From the NCBI RefSeq assembly GCF_013393905.1, contig NZ_CP040272.1, positions 6,829,501 to 6,893,500 of the forward strand: DNA of 64,000 bases, in the 5' to 3' direction. The first letter of the stretch is position 1. Each line of letters begins with the position of its first letter. Shown one piece after another: positions 44,711-53,688 of this stretch. The notes beneath the pieces were generated by a model, which was not told the DNA's origin, made no database searches, and saw nothing but the letters and a program-made list of their open reading frames with translations. This stretch comes from Nostoc sp. C052 (GTDB lineage: Bacteria; Cyanobacteriota; Cyanobacteriia; Cyanobacteriales; Nostocaceae). The position numbers and the translations under genes are program-made.

Positions 44711-45063
44711 TGGCAACCAAACAAGGTACGCCCAAAGTATTCCATAAAATGCACGTCAAAACTGGCGACACTGTACAAGTGATTGCTGGCAAAGACAAAG
44801 GAAAAATTGGCGAAATTACTCAGGCACTTCCCCAACTGAGTAAAGTCATCGTCAAAGGTGTCAACATTAAAACCAAGCACGTCAAACCTCAGCAAGAAGG
44901 GGAATCGGGGCGAATTATTACCCAAGAATTCCCGATTCATAGCTCCAACGTCATGCTTTATTCCACCAAGCAAAACGTTGCTAGTCGTGTTGGTTACACC
45001 TTTACCTCAGAAGGCAAAAAGGTCAGAAAACTCAAGAAAACTGGCGAAATTCTCGATAAATAA
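44710..45063 (+). CDS. rplX: 50S ribosomal protein L24
   Basis: A 117-residue uL24 with a KOW motif (GDTVQVIAGKDKGKIGEI), then VKGVNIKTKHVKPQQEGESG. It overlaps the stop of rplN by one base and helps to start 50S assembly. Confidence 0.96.
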   Translation: MATKQGTPKVFHKMHVKTGDTVQVIAGKDKGKIGEITQALPQLSKVIVKGVNIKTKHVKPQQEGESGRIITQEFPIHSSNVMLYSTKQNVASRVGYTFTSEGKKVRKLKKTGEILDK

Positions 45064-45079
45064 GAATTTAGCCAACTTG

Positions 45080-45135
45080 AAATTTTAGATTTTAAATTTA
45101 ATCCAAAATCCAAAATCTAAAATCCAAAATTAAAG
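45080..45135. repeat. ATTTTAG / AAAATCC heptamer arrays, rplX-rplE spacer
   Basis: TTTTAGATTTTAAATTTAAT is followed by CCAAAATCC/CAAAATCTAAAATCC units that can pair with it. Confidence 0.7.
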
Positions 45136-45176
45136 TTTCCCTGACCAAGCCCAGGGATATCAGGACAAAAAAAACT

Positions 45177-45725
45177 ATGGCGACAACAAGACTCAAAACC
45201 TTATATCAAGAGACAATCGTCCCCAAACTGATTAATCAGTTTCAATATACCAACGTTCATCAAGTACCGAAGTTGGTAAAGGTTACGATTAACCGGGGTT
45301 TGGGTGAAGCAGCTCAAAATGCGAAGTCTCTAGAGGCATCCATTAACGAAATTGCCTTGGTAACAGGTCAAAAACCAGTGGTGACACGGGCGAAAAAGGC
45401 GATCGCTGGCTTTAAGATTCGTCAAGGGATGCCTGTGGGGATCATGGTGACACTCAGAGCCGAACGGATGTATGCCTTTTTCGACAGACTAGTTAGCCTG
45501 TCATTACCCAGAATTCGAGATTTTCGCGGCGTTAGCCCTAAAAGCTTTGACGGACGCGGTAACTACACTTTGGGTGTGAGAGAACAGCTAATTTTTCCAG
45601 AAGTCGAATACGACAGCATCGATCAAGTACGTGGGATGGATATTTCCATCATCACCACAGCAAAAAACGACGAAGAAGGACGCGCCTTACTTAAAGAATT
45701 AGGAATGCCCTTTCGCGATCAATAA
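45177..45725 (+). CDS. rplE: 50S ribosomal protein L5
   Basis: A 182-residue uL5 with VPKLVKVTINRGLGEAAQNA, GQKPVVTRAKKAIAGFKIR and FPEVEYDSIDQVRGMDISI. It binds 5S rRNA and faces the P-site tRNA. The start is ATG 45177. Confidence 0.97.
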   Translation: MATTRLKTLYQETIVPKLINQFQYTNVHQVPKLVKVTINRGLGEAAQNAKSLEASINEIALVTGQKPVVTRAKKAIAGFKIRQGMPVGIMVTLRAERMYAFFDRLVSLSLPRIRDFRGVSPKSFDGRGNYTLGVREQLIFPEVEYDSIDQVRGMDISIITTAKNDEEGRALLKELGMPFRDQ

Positions 45726-45745
45726 GTTCATCTATAGAGGGAACG

Positions 45746-46147
45746 ATGGCGGCTAACGACACAATTGCAGATATGCTGACGCGCATCCGCAATGCCAACC
45801 TGGCGCGGCATCAAACTACACAAGTGCCAGCGACAAAATTAACCCGGAGCATTGCCAAAGTGCTACGGGAGGAAGGCTTTATTGCTGAAATCGAAGAAGC
45901 AGAAGAAGGGGTAAAACGCAATCTGGTGATTTCCCTGAAATACAAGGGTAAAAACCGTCAGCCTTTGATCACCGCCTTAAAGCGGGTGAGTAAGCCTGGC
46001 TTGCGTGTTTATTCAAATCGAAAAGAATTACCAAGAGTACTAGGCGGCATTGGCATTGCCATTATTTCTACATCCAGTGGCATTATGACTGACCGCGAAG
46101 CGCGGCGTCAGAACTTGGGTGGCGAAGTACTTTGTTACGTTTGGTAG
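45746..46147 (+). CDS. rpsH: 30S ribosomal protein S8
   Basis: A 133-residue uS8: DTIADMLTRIRNANLARH, then LKRVSKPGLRVYSNRKELP and ISTSSGIMTDREARRQNLGG. In E. coli it is the feedback repressor of the spc genes. No S8-like target was looked for beyond the eye. Confidence 0.97.
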   Translation: MAANDTIADMLTRIRNANLARHQTTQVPATKLTRSIAKVLREEGFIAEIEEAEEGVKRNLVISLKYKGKNRQPLITALKRVSKPGLRVYSNRKELPRVLGGIGIAIISTSSGIMTDREARRQNLGGEVLCYVW

Positions 46148-46272
46148 TCATTGGTCATTAGTCATTAGTCATTAGTCATTGGTCATTAGTCATTTGTTAT
46201 TGGTGAAATACAAAGGACGAAGGACAAATAACAAAGGACAAAGGACAAAGGACAAATAACAAAGGACAAAAA
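46148..46272. repeat. Heptamer arrays, rpsH-rplF spacer
   Basis: GTCATTG/GTCATTA units (46148-46195) and then ACAAAGG/ACAAATA units up to the rplF start. It is one of the longest arrays of the operon. Confidence 0.8.
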
Positions 46273-46275
46273 GTC

Positions 46276-46824
46276 ATGTCTCGTATTGGTAAACGTCCAA
46301 TTACTATTCCCGCCAAAGTTCAAGTGGCGATCGATGGTACAAAGATTGTGGTGAAAGGCCCGAAAGGAGAACTTTCTCGTACTCTCACACCTAATGTCTC
46401 AGTCTCCCAAGAGGGAGAAATATTACAGGTCAATCGTCGGGATGAAACTCGCACCTCAAAGCAACTGCACGGCTTGAGCCGCACTTTAGTTGCCAACATG
46501 GTCGAGGGAGTTTCCCAAGGTTTTCAGCGCCGTTTGGAAATTCAAGGTGTTGGTTACAGGGCACAACTTCAAGGACGTAACCTAGTTTTAAATATGGGTT
46601 ACAGTCATCAGGTGCAAATTGAACCACCAGAAGGAATTCAGTTTGCCGTAGAAGGCCCCACTAACGTCATTGTCAGCGGCTATGACAAAGAAATCGTCGG
46701 TAACACAGCCGCCAAAATTCGTGCCGTTCGTCCACCAGAACCCTACAAAGGTAAAGGCATTCGCTATGCCGGTGAAGTGGTCAGACGGAAAGCTGGTAAG
46801 ACTGGTAAGGGTGGTAAGAAGTAG
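46276..46824 (+). CDS. rplF: 50S ribosomal protein L6
   Basis: A 182-residue uL6 with the duplicated fold: MSRIGKRPITIPAKVQV, LVANMVEGVSQGFQRRLEI, and the C-terminal IRAVRPPEPYKGKGIRYAGE. rplR starts two bases after its stop. Confidence 0.97.
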   Translation: MSRIGKRPITIPAKVQVAIDGTKIVVKGPKGELSRTLTPNVSVSQEGEILQVNRRDETRTSKQLHGLSRTLVANMVEGVSQGFQRRLEIQGVGYRAQLQGRNLVLNMGYSHQVQIEPPEGIQFAVEGPTNVIVSGYDKEIVGNTAAKIRAVRPPEPYKGKGIRYAGEVVRRKAGKTGKGGKK

Positions 46825-46826
46825 AA

Positions 46827-47189
46827 ATGAAACTTACTCGTAGAGAATCAAAAAATCGTCGTCATCGGCGCGTTCGCGGCAAAGTTATTGGCTCCCCAGA
46901 GCGTCCGCGTTTAGCGGTATTTCGTTCTAATGAGCATATTTATGCCCAGCTAATTGATGATACTCAGCATCAAACCATCGTGGCAGCATCGACTGTAGAA
47001 CCAGAGTTGAAATCTAGTTTAGCGTCATGTGCAAACCGCGATGCATCGGTACAAGTTGGGAAGTTGATCGCAGTGCGATCGCTAGAAAAAGGCATCACCA
47101 AAGTAGTCTTTGATCGCGGTGGTAACTTATATCATGGTCGTGTCAAAGCACTAGCTGATGCAGCCCGCGAAGCTGGTTTAGATTTCTAA
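46827..47189 (+). CDS. rplR: 50S ribosomal protein L18
   Basis: A 120-residue uL18: KLTRRESKNRRHRRVRGKV, RPRLAVFRSNEHIYAQLIDD and VFDRGGNLYHGRVKALADAA. It binds 5S rRNA with L5. Confidence 0.97.
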   Translation: MKLTRRESKNRRHRRVRGKVIGSPERPRLAVFRSNEHIYAQLIDDTQHQTIVAASTVEPELKSSLASCANRDASVQVGKLIAVRSLEKGITKVVFDRGGNLYHGRVKALADAAREAGLDF

Positions 47190-47264
47190 AGTCATTGGTC
47201 ATTAGTCATTAGTTATTGGACAAATGACAAAAGACAAATGACAAATGACAACTGACAAATGACG
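47190..47264. repeat. Heptamer arrays, rplR-rpsE spacer
   Basis: GTCATTGGTCATTAGTCATT is followed by GACAAATGACAAAAGACAAA-type units. The halves are complementary. Confidence 0.75.
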
Positions 47265-47282
47265 TTCACCAGAGCATAAATT

Positions 47283-47810
47283 ATGGCAACAGAGCGTAAA
47301 AGTAGAACAAAGCGTGCCAAAAAAGAAGAAACCACTTGGCAAGAACGGGTTATCCAAATCCGCCGCGTAAGTAAAGTGGTCAAAGGTGGTAAAAAACTCA
47401 GCTTCCGAGCGATCGTTGTCGTTGGTAACGAACGCGGTCAAGTTGGAGTAGGAGTAGGCAAAGCCTCAGATGTAATTGGCGCCGTCAAAAAAGGTGTAGC
47501 TGATGGCAAAAAACACCTCATTGATGTCCCAATCACCAAATCCAACTCCATCCCCCATCCCATTGATGGCGTCGGTGGCGGGGCAAAAGTGATTATGCGT
47601 CCAGCCGCACCTGGTACTGGGGTAATTGCGGGTGGTGCTGTGCGAACTGTGTTGGAATTAGCAGGAGTTCGTAACATTTTAGCCAAGCAACTAGGCTCCA
47701 ACAATCCGCTCAATAACGCTAGAGCCGCAGTTAATGCCTTATCTACACTGCGTACCCTTTCTGAAGTCGCCGAAGATCGCGGTATTCCTATTCAAAATCT
47801 CTACATCTAA
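47283..47810 (+). CDS. rpsE: 30S ribosomal protein S5
   Basis: A 175-residue uS5: the N-terminal WQERVIQIRRVSKVVKGGKK, AIVVVGNERGQVGVGVGKAS and the second domain PGTGVIAGGAVRTVLELAGV. It is one of the fidelity proteins of the decoding site. Confidence 0.97.
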   Translation: MATERKSRTKRAKKEETTWQERVIQIRRVSKVVKGGKKLSFRAIVVVGNERGQVGVGVGKASDVIGAVKKGVADGKKHLIDVPITKSNSIPHPIDGVGGGAKVIMRPAAPGTGVIAGGAVRTVLELAGVRNILAKQLGSNNPLNNARAAVNALSTLRTLSEVAEDRGIPIQNLYI

Positions 47811-47812
47811 TT

Positions 47813-47885
47813 TAGTCATTAGTCATTGGTCATTAGTGAATAACAAAGGACAAATGGCAAATGACAAATGACAAACGACAAATGA
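47813..47885. repeat. Heptamer arrays, rpsE-rplO spacer
   Basis: GTCATTAGTCATTGGTCATT, then ACAAATG/ACAAACG units. Same arrangement as in the neighbouring spacers. Confidence 0.75.
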
Positions 47886-47899
47886 GAACTTGATAAATT

Positions 47900-48343
47900 A
47901 TGAGACTCCATGATGTTAAGCCGCAAAAAGGCTCCAAGAAACGCAAGAAGCGTGTAGCTAGAGGTATTTCTGCCGGTCAAGGCGCTAGTGCTGGTTTAGG
48001 TATGCGGGGTCAAAAATCTCGTTCTGGTAGCGGGACTCGACCAGGTTTTGAAGGTGGTCAACAGCCATTGTACCGCCGCTTACCCAAGCTGAAGGGCTTT
48101 CCGATTGTTAATCAGAAGATTTACACTACGATTAATGTAGAGAAGCTAGCCTCCCTTCCCGCGAATACAGAAGTAACTTTGACCTCTTTGAAAGCCGCAG
48201 GTATCCTGACTGCTGTCAAAGGGCCATTGAAAGTTTTAGGTAACGGGGAATTGAGCATTCCGCTCAAGGTACAAGCGGCAGCTTTTACAGTTTCAGCTCG
48301 TAGCAAAATTGAGGCAGCTGGTGGTAGTTGTGAAGTCTTATGA
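47900..48343 (+). CDS. rplO: 50S ribosomal protein L15
   Basis: A 147-residue uL15: MRLHDVKPQKGSKKRKKRV, then GMRGQKSRSGSGTRPGFEGG and the C-terminal SARSKIEAAGGSCEVL. No rpmD (L30) gene precedes it, as expected for cyanobacteria. Confidence 0.96.
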   Translation: MRLHDVKPQKGSKKRKKRVARGISAGQGASAGLGMRGQKSRSGSGTRPGFEGGQQPLYRRLPKLKGFPIVNQKIYTTINVEKLASLPANTEVTLTSLKAAGILTAVKGPLKVLGNGELSIPLKVQAAAFTVSARSKIEAAGGSCEVL

Positions 48344-48417
48344 GTGAGCCGGAACAGCGCACTTAAATGCAAGCCAACTCGCTGCCAGTGCTTGGTTCAC
48401 TATAAAGGTAGCACTCT

Positions 48418-49728
48418 ATGATCAGTCGAGATAAAGCCCCAACGGCTCAAGAAACTTTTATGCAGATGGCGCAGGCAGCTGGCCTCAGAGGTAGGCTGCT
48501 TGTCACCGTCGGTATTTTAATTTTGGTTCGCCTGGGTATTTTCTTACCCGTCCCAGGGATTGATAGACCAAGGTTTGCCGAAGCCATATCGGGCAGTAAT
48601 TCCATATTCGGCTTATTGGATATATTTTCCGGGCGAGGACTTTCGACTTTGGGAGTCTTTGCTTTAGGAATTTTGCCCTTCATTAATGCGTCTATTATCA
48701 TCCAATTACTCACTGCGGCGATTCCAACTTTAGAAAATTTACAGAAAAACGAAGGGGAAGCCGGCCGCCGAAAAATATCGCAAATTACCCGCTATGTAAC
48801 TGTAGGTTGGGCAATCCTTCAAAGTACAGCTTTTTCGGCATTATTCCTTCAGCAATTCGCCTTAAAGCCAGGGCCTATATTTGTCGCTGAAACTGCGATC
48901 GCTCTGACTGCTGGTTCGATGTTCGTCATGTGGGCATCAGAATTAATTACAGAACGGGGTATTGGCAACGGCGCATCATTGTTGATTTTTGTCAATATTG
49001 TTGCATCATTACCAAAAGCTTTGGGTGATACCATCGACTTGGTACAAGTCGGCGGTCGGGAAGCAGTGGGTCGGGTAATTGTACTGGTCTTAGTTTTCCT
49101 CGCAACAATTGTTGGGATTGTGATTGTGCAGGAAGGAATGCGCCGCATCCCAATTATTTCGGCTCGTCGTCAAGTAGGTAGAAGAGTTTTGGCAGAGCAG
49201 CGTAGTTATCTGCCACTACGGCTAAATCAAGGCGGCGTAATGCCAATTATTTTTGCTGCTGCCATCCTCAGTTTGCCATTGCTAATCGCCAATTTTACTA
49301 AAAATGCCGATTTGGCGAATATAGTTAACACTTATTTGAGTCCAAGCGGTTCTAGCTCCTGGGTCTATGCCTTGGTCTATATGATTTCCATTGTTTTCTT
49401 CAGCTACTTCTATTCTTCGTTGATTCTCAACCCGGTAGATGTGGCGCAGAACTTGAAGAAAATGGGTTCTAGTATTCCTGGGATTCGTCCCGGTAAGGCA
49501 ACTAGTGAGTATATCGAACGCGTTTCCAACCGACTAACTTTTTTGGGTGCGATCTTTTTGGGCTTCGTTGCTATTATCCCCACTGCCGTAGAAAGCGCTT
49601 TGAATGTGAAAACTTTCCGGGGAATAGGTGCTACCTCGTTGTTAATTTTAGTGGGTGTGGCAATTGAGACAGCCAAACAAGTCCAAACTTATGTCATCTC
49701 TCAGCGCTATGAAGGAATGGTGAAATAA
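48418..49728 (+). CDS. secY: Protein translocase subunit SecY
   Basis: A 436-residue channel protein with ten TM helices, beginning MISRDKAPTAQETFMQMAQA. Characteristic parts are GIFLPVPGIDRPRF (after TM1), LGILPFINASIIIQLL (TM2) and the cytosolic loop PGIRPGKATSEYIERV. It forms the Sec pore with SecE and SecG in plasma and thylakoid membranes. It is placed after rplO as in most bacteria, and adk starts two bases after its stop. Confidence 0.97.
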   Translation: MISRDKAPTAQETFMQMAQAAGLRGRLLVTVGILILVRLGIFLPVPGIDRPRFAEAISGSNSIFGLLDIFSGRGLSTLGVFALGILPFINASIIIQLLTAAIPTLENLQKNEGEAGRRKISQITRYVTVGWAILQSTAFSALFLQQFALKPGPIFVAETAIALTAGSMFVMWASELITERGIGNGASLLIFVNIVASLPKALGDTIDLVQVGGREAVGRVIVLVLVFLATIVGIVIVQEGMRRIPIISARRQVGRRVLAEQRSYLPLRLNQGGVMPIIFAAAILSLPLLIANFTKNADLANIVNTYLSPSGSSSWVYALVYMISIVFFSYFYSSLILNPVDVAQNLKKMGSSIPGIRPGKATSEYIERVSNRLTFLGAIFLGFVAIIPTAVESALNVKTFRGIGATSLLILVGVAIETAKQVQTYVISQRYEGMVK

Positions 49729-49730
49729 TA

Positions 49731-50285
49731 GTGACGCGATTAATCTTCTTGGGGCCACCTGGAGCGGGTAAAGGAACACAAGCTCAAACCTTGGCTGAAC
49801 ACTTGAATATTCCCCATATTTCTACGGGTGAAATATTAAGACAAGCCATGAAAGAGCAGACTCCTTTAGGAATCAAAGCTCAAAGTTATGTTGATAGCGG
49901 CGAGTTAGTACCCGACCAGCTAGTAGAGGACTTGGTACAGGAGCGCCTCAGTCAACCAGATGCCAAAAATGGTTGGATTCTAGATGGATTTCCCCGAAAA
50001 GTGACCCAAGCAGCTTTTCTGGAGAAGTTACTGGAAGCAATACATCAAGGTGGCGAAAGGGTAGTCAATTTAGATGCACCAGATGAAATTGTCATCGAAC
50101 GTTTGCTTGCTAGAGGACGAAAAGATGATACCGAAGAGGTAATTCGTCGTCGTTTAGAAGTGTATCGCGCTGAAACTGCACCTTTAATTGATTATTATGG
50201 CGATCGCAAAAAACTCCTAACAGTCAATGGCAATCAGTCCCAAGAAGATGTCACTGTGGAACTACAAAAGGTAATCGCTTCTTGA
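49731..50285 (+). CDS. adk: Adenylate kinase
   Basis: A 184-residue enzyme starting at GTG 49731, two bases after secY. P-loop GPPGAGKGT is at residues 8-16, STGEILRQAM follows, the lid entry is WILDGFPRKVTQA, and RGRKDDTEEVIRRRLEVY is near the C-terminus. It is of the short-lid class without a zinc finger. It interconverts AMP, ADP and ATP. Confidence 0.96.
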   Translation: MTRLIFLGPPGAGKGTQAQTLAEHLNIPHISTGEILRQAMKEQTPLGIKAQSYVDSGELVPDQLVEDLVQERLSQPDAKNGWILDGFPRKVTQAAFLEKLLEAIHQGGERVVNLDAPDEIVIERLLARGRKDDTEEVIRRRLEVYRAETAPLIDYYGDRKKLLTVNGNQSQEDVTVELQKVIAS

Positions 50286-50350
50286 AAGGGGAGTAGGGAG
50301 TAGGGAGTGGGAAGTAGGGAATTCACCACTTATCACTCACTATTCCCTAT
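50285..50350. repeat. GGGAGTA simple repeats, adk-infA spacer
   Basis: Tandem GGAGTAG/GGGAGTA heptamers start within a few bases of the adk stop, followed by CACTTATCACTCACTATTCC. No complementary partner array is obvious. Confidence 0.6.
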
Positions 50351-50476
50351 AGCAAAAAAAAGATCAATTTTAGCTAAGATATATTAATAAAGTGTTGATA
50401 TATTTCTTAAAATGTGTTTCTTTGCAGATGAAGGCTGCAACTGAACACGAAATTGTTGAGTTGAGGAAAAAACAAA

Positions 50477-50701
50477 TTGTCTAAGCAAGATTTGATTGAA
50501 ATGGAAGGCACGGTTACAGAGTCCTTGCCCAATGCGATGTTTCGCGTTGACTTGGACAATGGCTTTAACGTGCTAGCACACATTTCCGGCAAGATTCGCC
50601 GAAATTATATCAAGATTTTGCCCGGCGATCGCGTCAAGGTGGAGTTAACCCCCTACGACTTGACCAAAGGCAGAATTACCTATCGATTACGCAAGAAGTA
50701 A
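50477..50701 (+). CDS. infA: Translation initiation factor IF-1
   Basis: A 74-residue OB-fold protein starting at TTG 50477 after GAGG. It has [40 protein letters not shown] and [16 protein letters not shown], full family length. A rare TTG start for IF-1 could tune its own expression (inference). Confidence 0.95.
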
Positions 50702-50780
50702 CTATATGTAGAGAATTTTACCATAAAACCATTTTTTTGACTGTTTACTAGTCATTTAACTGGATTAATTTCCCTAGAAA

Positions 50781-50796
50781 TGCTATAATTTTATAT
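50781..50796 (+). promoter_or_regulatory. Extended -10 promoter before rpmJ
   Basis: TGCTATAAT (50781-50789) is a perfect extended -10 box. It lies about 30 bases before the rpmJ start. A clear -35 at normal spacing was not seen. It may drive a shorter transcript for rpmJ, rpsM and rpsK. Confidence 0.5.
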
Positions 50797-50818
50797 TTGG
50801 AGTCAAAAAATAAAAGGC

Positions 50819-50932
50819 ATGAAAGTTAGAGCCTCAGTCAAGAAAATTTGTGAAAAATGTAACGTGATCAAACGTCGTGGTCGCGTCATGGTGATTTGCG
50901 TGAACCCCAAGCACAAACAACGTCAAGGATAA
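50819..50932 (+). CDS. rpmJ: 50S ribosomal protein L36
   Basis: A 37-residue bL36: MKVRASVKKICEKCNVIKRR with Cys11, Cys14, Cys27 and His32 forming the zinc ribbon, ending KHKQRQG. It is short enough to be missed by size-limited gene callers. It lies between infA and rpsM, its normal place. Confidence 0.97.
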   Translation: MKVRASVKKICEKCNVIKRRGRVMVICVNPKHKQRQG

Positions 50933-51047
50933 CACTCTTACCAACAGAGTGAGTTGTAGCACGCATATCATCATTAAAACGAAAAGACGCGATTAATCAC
51001 GTTTTTCCAACCAACAGTAATTGCGAGAACAATAGGGAGAGTTCATT

Positions 51048-51428
51048 GTGGCACGTATTGCCGGAGTAGACCTTCCACGCGATAAGCGCGTCGAGATCGG
51101 TCTGACTTACATCTACGGAATTGGGTTATCACGCGCTCAAGAAATTATAGCGGCAACTGGTGTGAACCCAGACATCCGCGTTAAGGACTTAAGTGATGCC
51201 GATGTGACAGCCCTAAGAGGGGAAATAGAAACCAACTATCAAGTTGAAGGCGACTTGCGGCGCTTGGAGTCTTTGAACATCAAGCGCTTAGTTGACATTG
51301 GTACCTACAGAGGTCGTCGTCATCGTATGGGCTTACCAGTCAGAGGCCAAAGAACTCGCACCAATGCCAGAACCCGTCGAGGCAGAAGGCAGACAGTGGC
51401 AGGGAAGAAGAAGGCTCCAGGGAAATAA
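51048..51428 (+). CDS. rpsM: 30S ribosomal protein S13
   Basis: A 126-residue uS13 starting at GTG 51048 after GGGAGAG: ARIAGVDLPRDKRVEIGLTY, GLSRAQEIIAATG and the C-terminal basic RGQRTRTNARTRRGRRQTVA. It contacts L5 in the head bridge. Confidence 0.97.
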   Translation: MARIAGVDLPRDKRVEIGLTYIYGIGLSRAQEIIAATGVNPDIRVKDLSDADVTALRGEIETNYQVEGDLRRLESLNIKRLVDIGTYRGRRHRMGLPVRGQRTRTNARTRRGRRQTVAGKKKAPGK

Positions 51429-51482
51429 TTTTGCAACGCTTGCTAATCCGAGCAAGTTTTACCTTAAATCAACTAAACAAGT

Positions 51483-51878
51483 ATGGCGAGACAACCAACT
51501 AAAAAAACCGGGAGCAAGAAGCAGAAACGGAATGTACCCAGCGGAATGGCTTACATCCAGTCTACTTTCAACAATAGCATTGTCACCATTACCGATCAAA
51601 ACGGAGATGTCATCTCCTGGGCTAGCGCTGGTTCTAGCGGTTTTAAGGGAGCAAAAAAGGGAACTCCCTTTGCAGCACAAACCGCAGCTGAAAGTGCAGC
51701 CCGCCGAGCTATCGATCAAGGAATGCGCCAAATTGAGGTAATGGTCAGTGGGCCAGGAGCAGGTAGAGAAACCGCTATCCGGGCACTTCAAGGAGCAGGA
51801 CTAGAAATTACATTGATTCGGGATATTACCCCGATTCCTCACAATGGTTGTCGTCCACCCAAGCGCCGTCGAGTTTAA
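51483..51878 (+). CDS. rpsK: 30S ribosomal protein S11
   Basis: A 131-residue uS11: GMAYIQSTFNNSIVTITDQN, SSGFKGAKKGTPFAAQTAAE and DITPIPHNGCRPPKRRRV. It binds the platform near the E site. Confidence 0.97.
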   Translation: MARQPTKKTGSKKQKRNVPSGMAYIQSTFNNSIVTITDQNGDVISWASAGSSGFKGAKKGTPFAAQTAAESAARRAIDQGMRQIEVMVSGPGAGRETAIRALQGAGLEITLIRDITPIPHNGCRPPKRRRV

Positions 51879-52270
51879 ATACTAAGACTTGGCAGCGAGG
51901 GCGAAAAGTGACAGCCAGCAATGACAACTTGAGCGTCTAACGTGCAAATTGTCATTGAGTCAAAGCTTGGGCGACCAGAAGCGTGTCAGATTTTCCCACC
52001 GGGAAAGCTGTTAAGCTTTGGGCTACTCAAAATATTATTAATCAATTTTGGATTTTAGATTTGCGATTTTAGATTGAACCCGACTATAAGGGTGCTGGGC
52101 CTCGTGGATTTTAAGTTGATGATTTAAGATTTGTTCCGTCAATTAGAGACGGAGCATGAACGAAAGAAGCACAATCCAAAATCCAAAGTCCAAAATCGAA
52201 AATTGGCAATCAATTCTGGAGGCAATTGATTTGTCTGCTAGCAGCACCTTAGAAGAAGGGAGGCTCATCC
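51879..52270 (+). other. rpsK-rpoA spacer with RNA structures
   Basis: There is no gene here. CAATGACAA (51919-51927) pairs perfectly with TTGTCATTG (51949-51957), and TTTCCC-ACC-GGGAAA follows near 52000. The rest holds ATTTTAG and AAAATCC heptamer units (52045-52075, 52170-52205). The hairpins could process the transcript or soften the transition to rpoA. Confidence 0.55.
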
Positions 52271-53218
52271 GTGGCGCAGTTTCAAATTGAATGTGTAGAG
52301 TCGAATACCGAAGAAAGTCGGAACCATTACAGTAAATTTGTTTTGGAACCTCTAGAACGCGGTCAAGGAACAACTGTTGGCAACGCACTGCGGCGGGTTT
52401 TACTGTCTAATTTAGAAGGTACAGCAGTTACAGCAGTGCGGATTGCGGGCGTTTCACATGAGTTCGCCACAGTTCCGGGCGTGCGGGAAGATGTGCTGGA
52501 AATCCTCATGAGAATGAAGGAAGTTATCCTAAAAAACTATTCTTCGCAGCCCCAGATTGGTAGATTACTCGTTAGCGGCCCAGCAACAATCACTGCGGCA
52601 CATTTTGATTTACCCAGTGAAGTAGAAGTCATCGATCAGACTCAGTATGTAGCTACCATCGCTGAGGGTGGAAAGCTGGAAATGGAATTTCGGATCGAGA
52701 AGGGCAAAGGCTATCGCACTGTAGAGCGAGGACGTGAGGAAGCCACATCGTTGGATTTTCTCCAAATCGACTCGATATTTATGCCGGTGCGAAAAGTCAA
52801 CTACAGTGTTGAAGAATCTCGTGGGGAAGGCTTGATTCCAAAAGACCGACTACTGTTGGAAGTTTGGACAAATGGCAGTATTTCTCCTCAAGAAGCACTA
52901 TCTTCTGCTGCTGCGATCTTGGTAGATTTATTCAACCCGTTGAAAGATATCTCCCTAGAACCAACAGACACAGGTTCGGATATTCCAGACGATCCAACTG
53001 CCCAGATACCCATCGAAGAGTTGCAACTTTCTGTGCGGGCATATAACTGTCTCAAACGGGCACAAGTTAACTCTGTGGCAGATTTGTTGGATTATACCCA
53101 AGAAGACCTCTTAGAAATTAAGAACTTTGGGCAGAAGTCAGCAGAAGAAGTCGTGGAAGCTTTGCAGCGACGCTTGGGCATCACCCTGCCAATGGAAAGA
53201 GGCTCGAAACACCCTTAA
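52271..53218 (+). CDS. rpoA: RNA polymerase subunit alpha
   Basis: A 315-residue alpha subunit from GTG 52271, with AAGGGAGG upstream. The N-terminal assembly domain has VLEPLERGQGTTVGNALRRV; the C-terminal domain has IPIEELQLSVRAYNCLKRAQ and IKNFGQKSAEEVVEAL. It is the normal companion of the alpha operon genes. Confidence 0.97.
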   Translation: MAQFQIECVESNTEESRNHYSKFVLEPLERGQGTTVGNALRRVLLSNLEGTAVTAVRIAGVSHEFATVPGVREDVLEILMRMKEVILKNYSSQPQIGRLLVSGPATITAAHFDLPSEVEVIDQTQYVATIAEGGKLEMEFRIEKGKGYRTVERGREEATSLDFLQIDSIFMPVRKVNYSVEESRGEGLIPKDRLLLEVWTNGSISPQEALSSAAAILVDLFNPLKDISLEPTDTGSDIPDDPTAQIPIEELQLSVRAYNCLKRAQVNSVADLLDYTQEDLLEIKNFGQKSAEEVVEALQRRLGITLPMERGSKHP

Positions 53219-53249
53219 GAAAAACCTTCATAATTCATAGTGCATAATT

Positions 53250-53600
53250 ATGCGTCACCGTTGTCGCGTCAAAAAACTCAGTAAACCTGCCGATCAACGC
53301 CGTGCTTTACTGCGATCGCTCGCCACCGAGCTGATCCGTCATGGTAAGATCACCACCACTTTGATTAGAGCGAAAGTTCTCAGAAGTGAAGTGGAAAAAA
53401 TGATTACCCTAGCCAAAAATGGCTCCTTGTCAGCACGTCGGGAAGCCCTTGGCTATATCTTCGACAAACAACTGGTTCACGCTCTATTTGAGCAAGCTCC
53501 TACTCGATATGGCGATCGCCAGGGCGGTTATACCCGCATCCTGCGTACCGTACCGCGTCGGGGTGATAATGCAAAAATGGCAATAATTGAATTGGTTTAA
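53250..53600 (+). CDS. rplQ: 50S ribosomal protein L17
   Basis: A 116-residue bL17: MRHRCRVKKLSKPADQRRAL, ATELIRHGKITTTLIRAK and GGYTRILRTVPRRGDNAKMA. It follows rpoA as in most bacteria. Confidence 0.97.
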   Translation: MRHRCRVKKLSKPADQRRALLRSLATELIRHGKITTTLIRAKVLRSEVEKMITLAKNGSLSARREALGYIFDKQLVHALFEQAPTRYGDRQGGYTRILRTVPRRGDNAKMAIIELV

Positions 53601-53680
53601 GTCATTGGTCATTGGTCATTAGTCATTAGTCATTGGTTATTCACAAATGACAAAGGACAACTGACAAATGACAAAGGACA
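53600..53680. repeat. Heptamer arrays, rplQ-truA spacer
   Basis: GTCATTG/GTCATTA units followed by ACAAATG/ACAAAGG units. An ATG in the right array at 53668 is in frame with truA, but the residues from there are repeat-encoded. Confidence 0.75.
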
Positions 53681-53688
53681 AAATCTGT

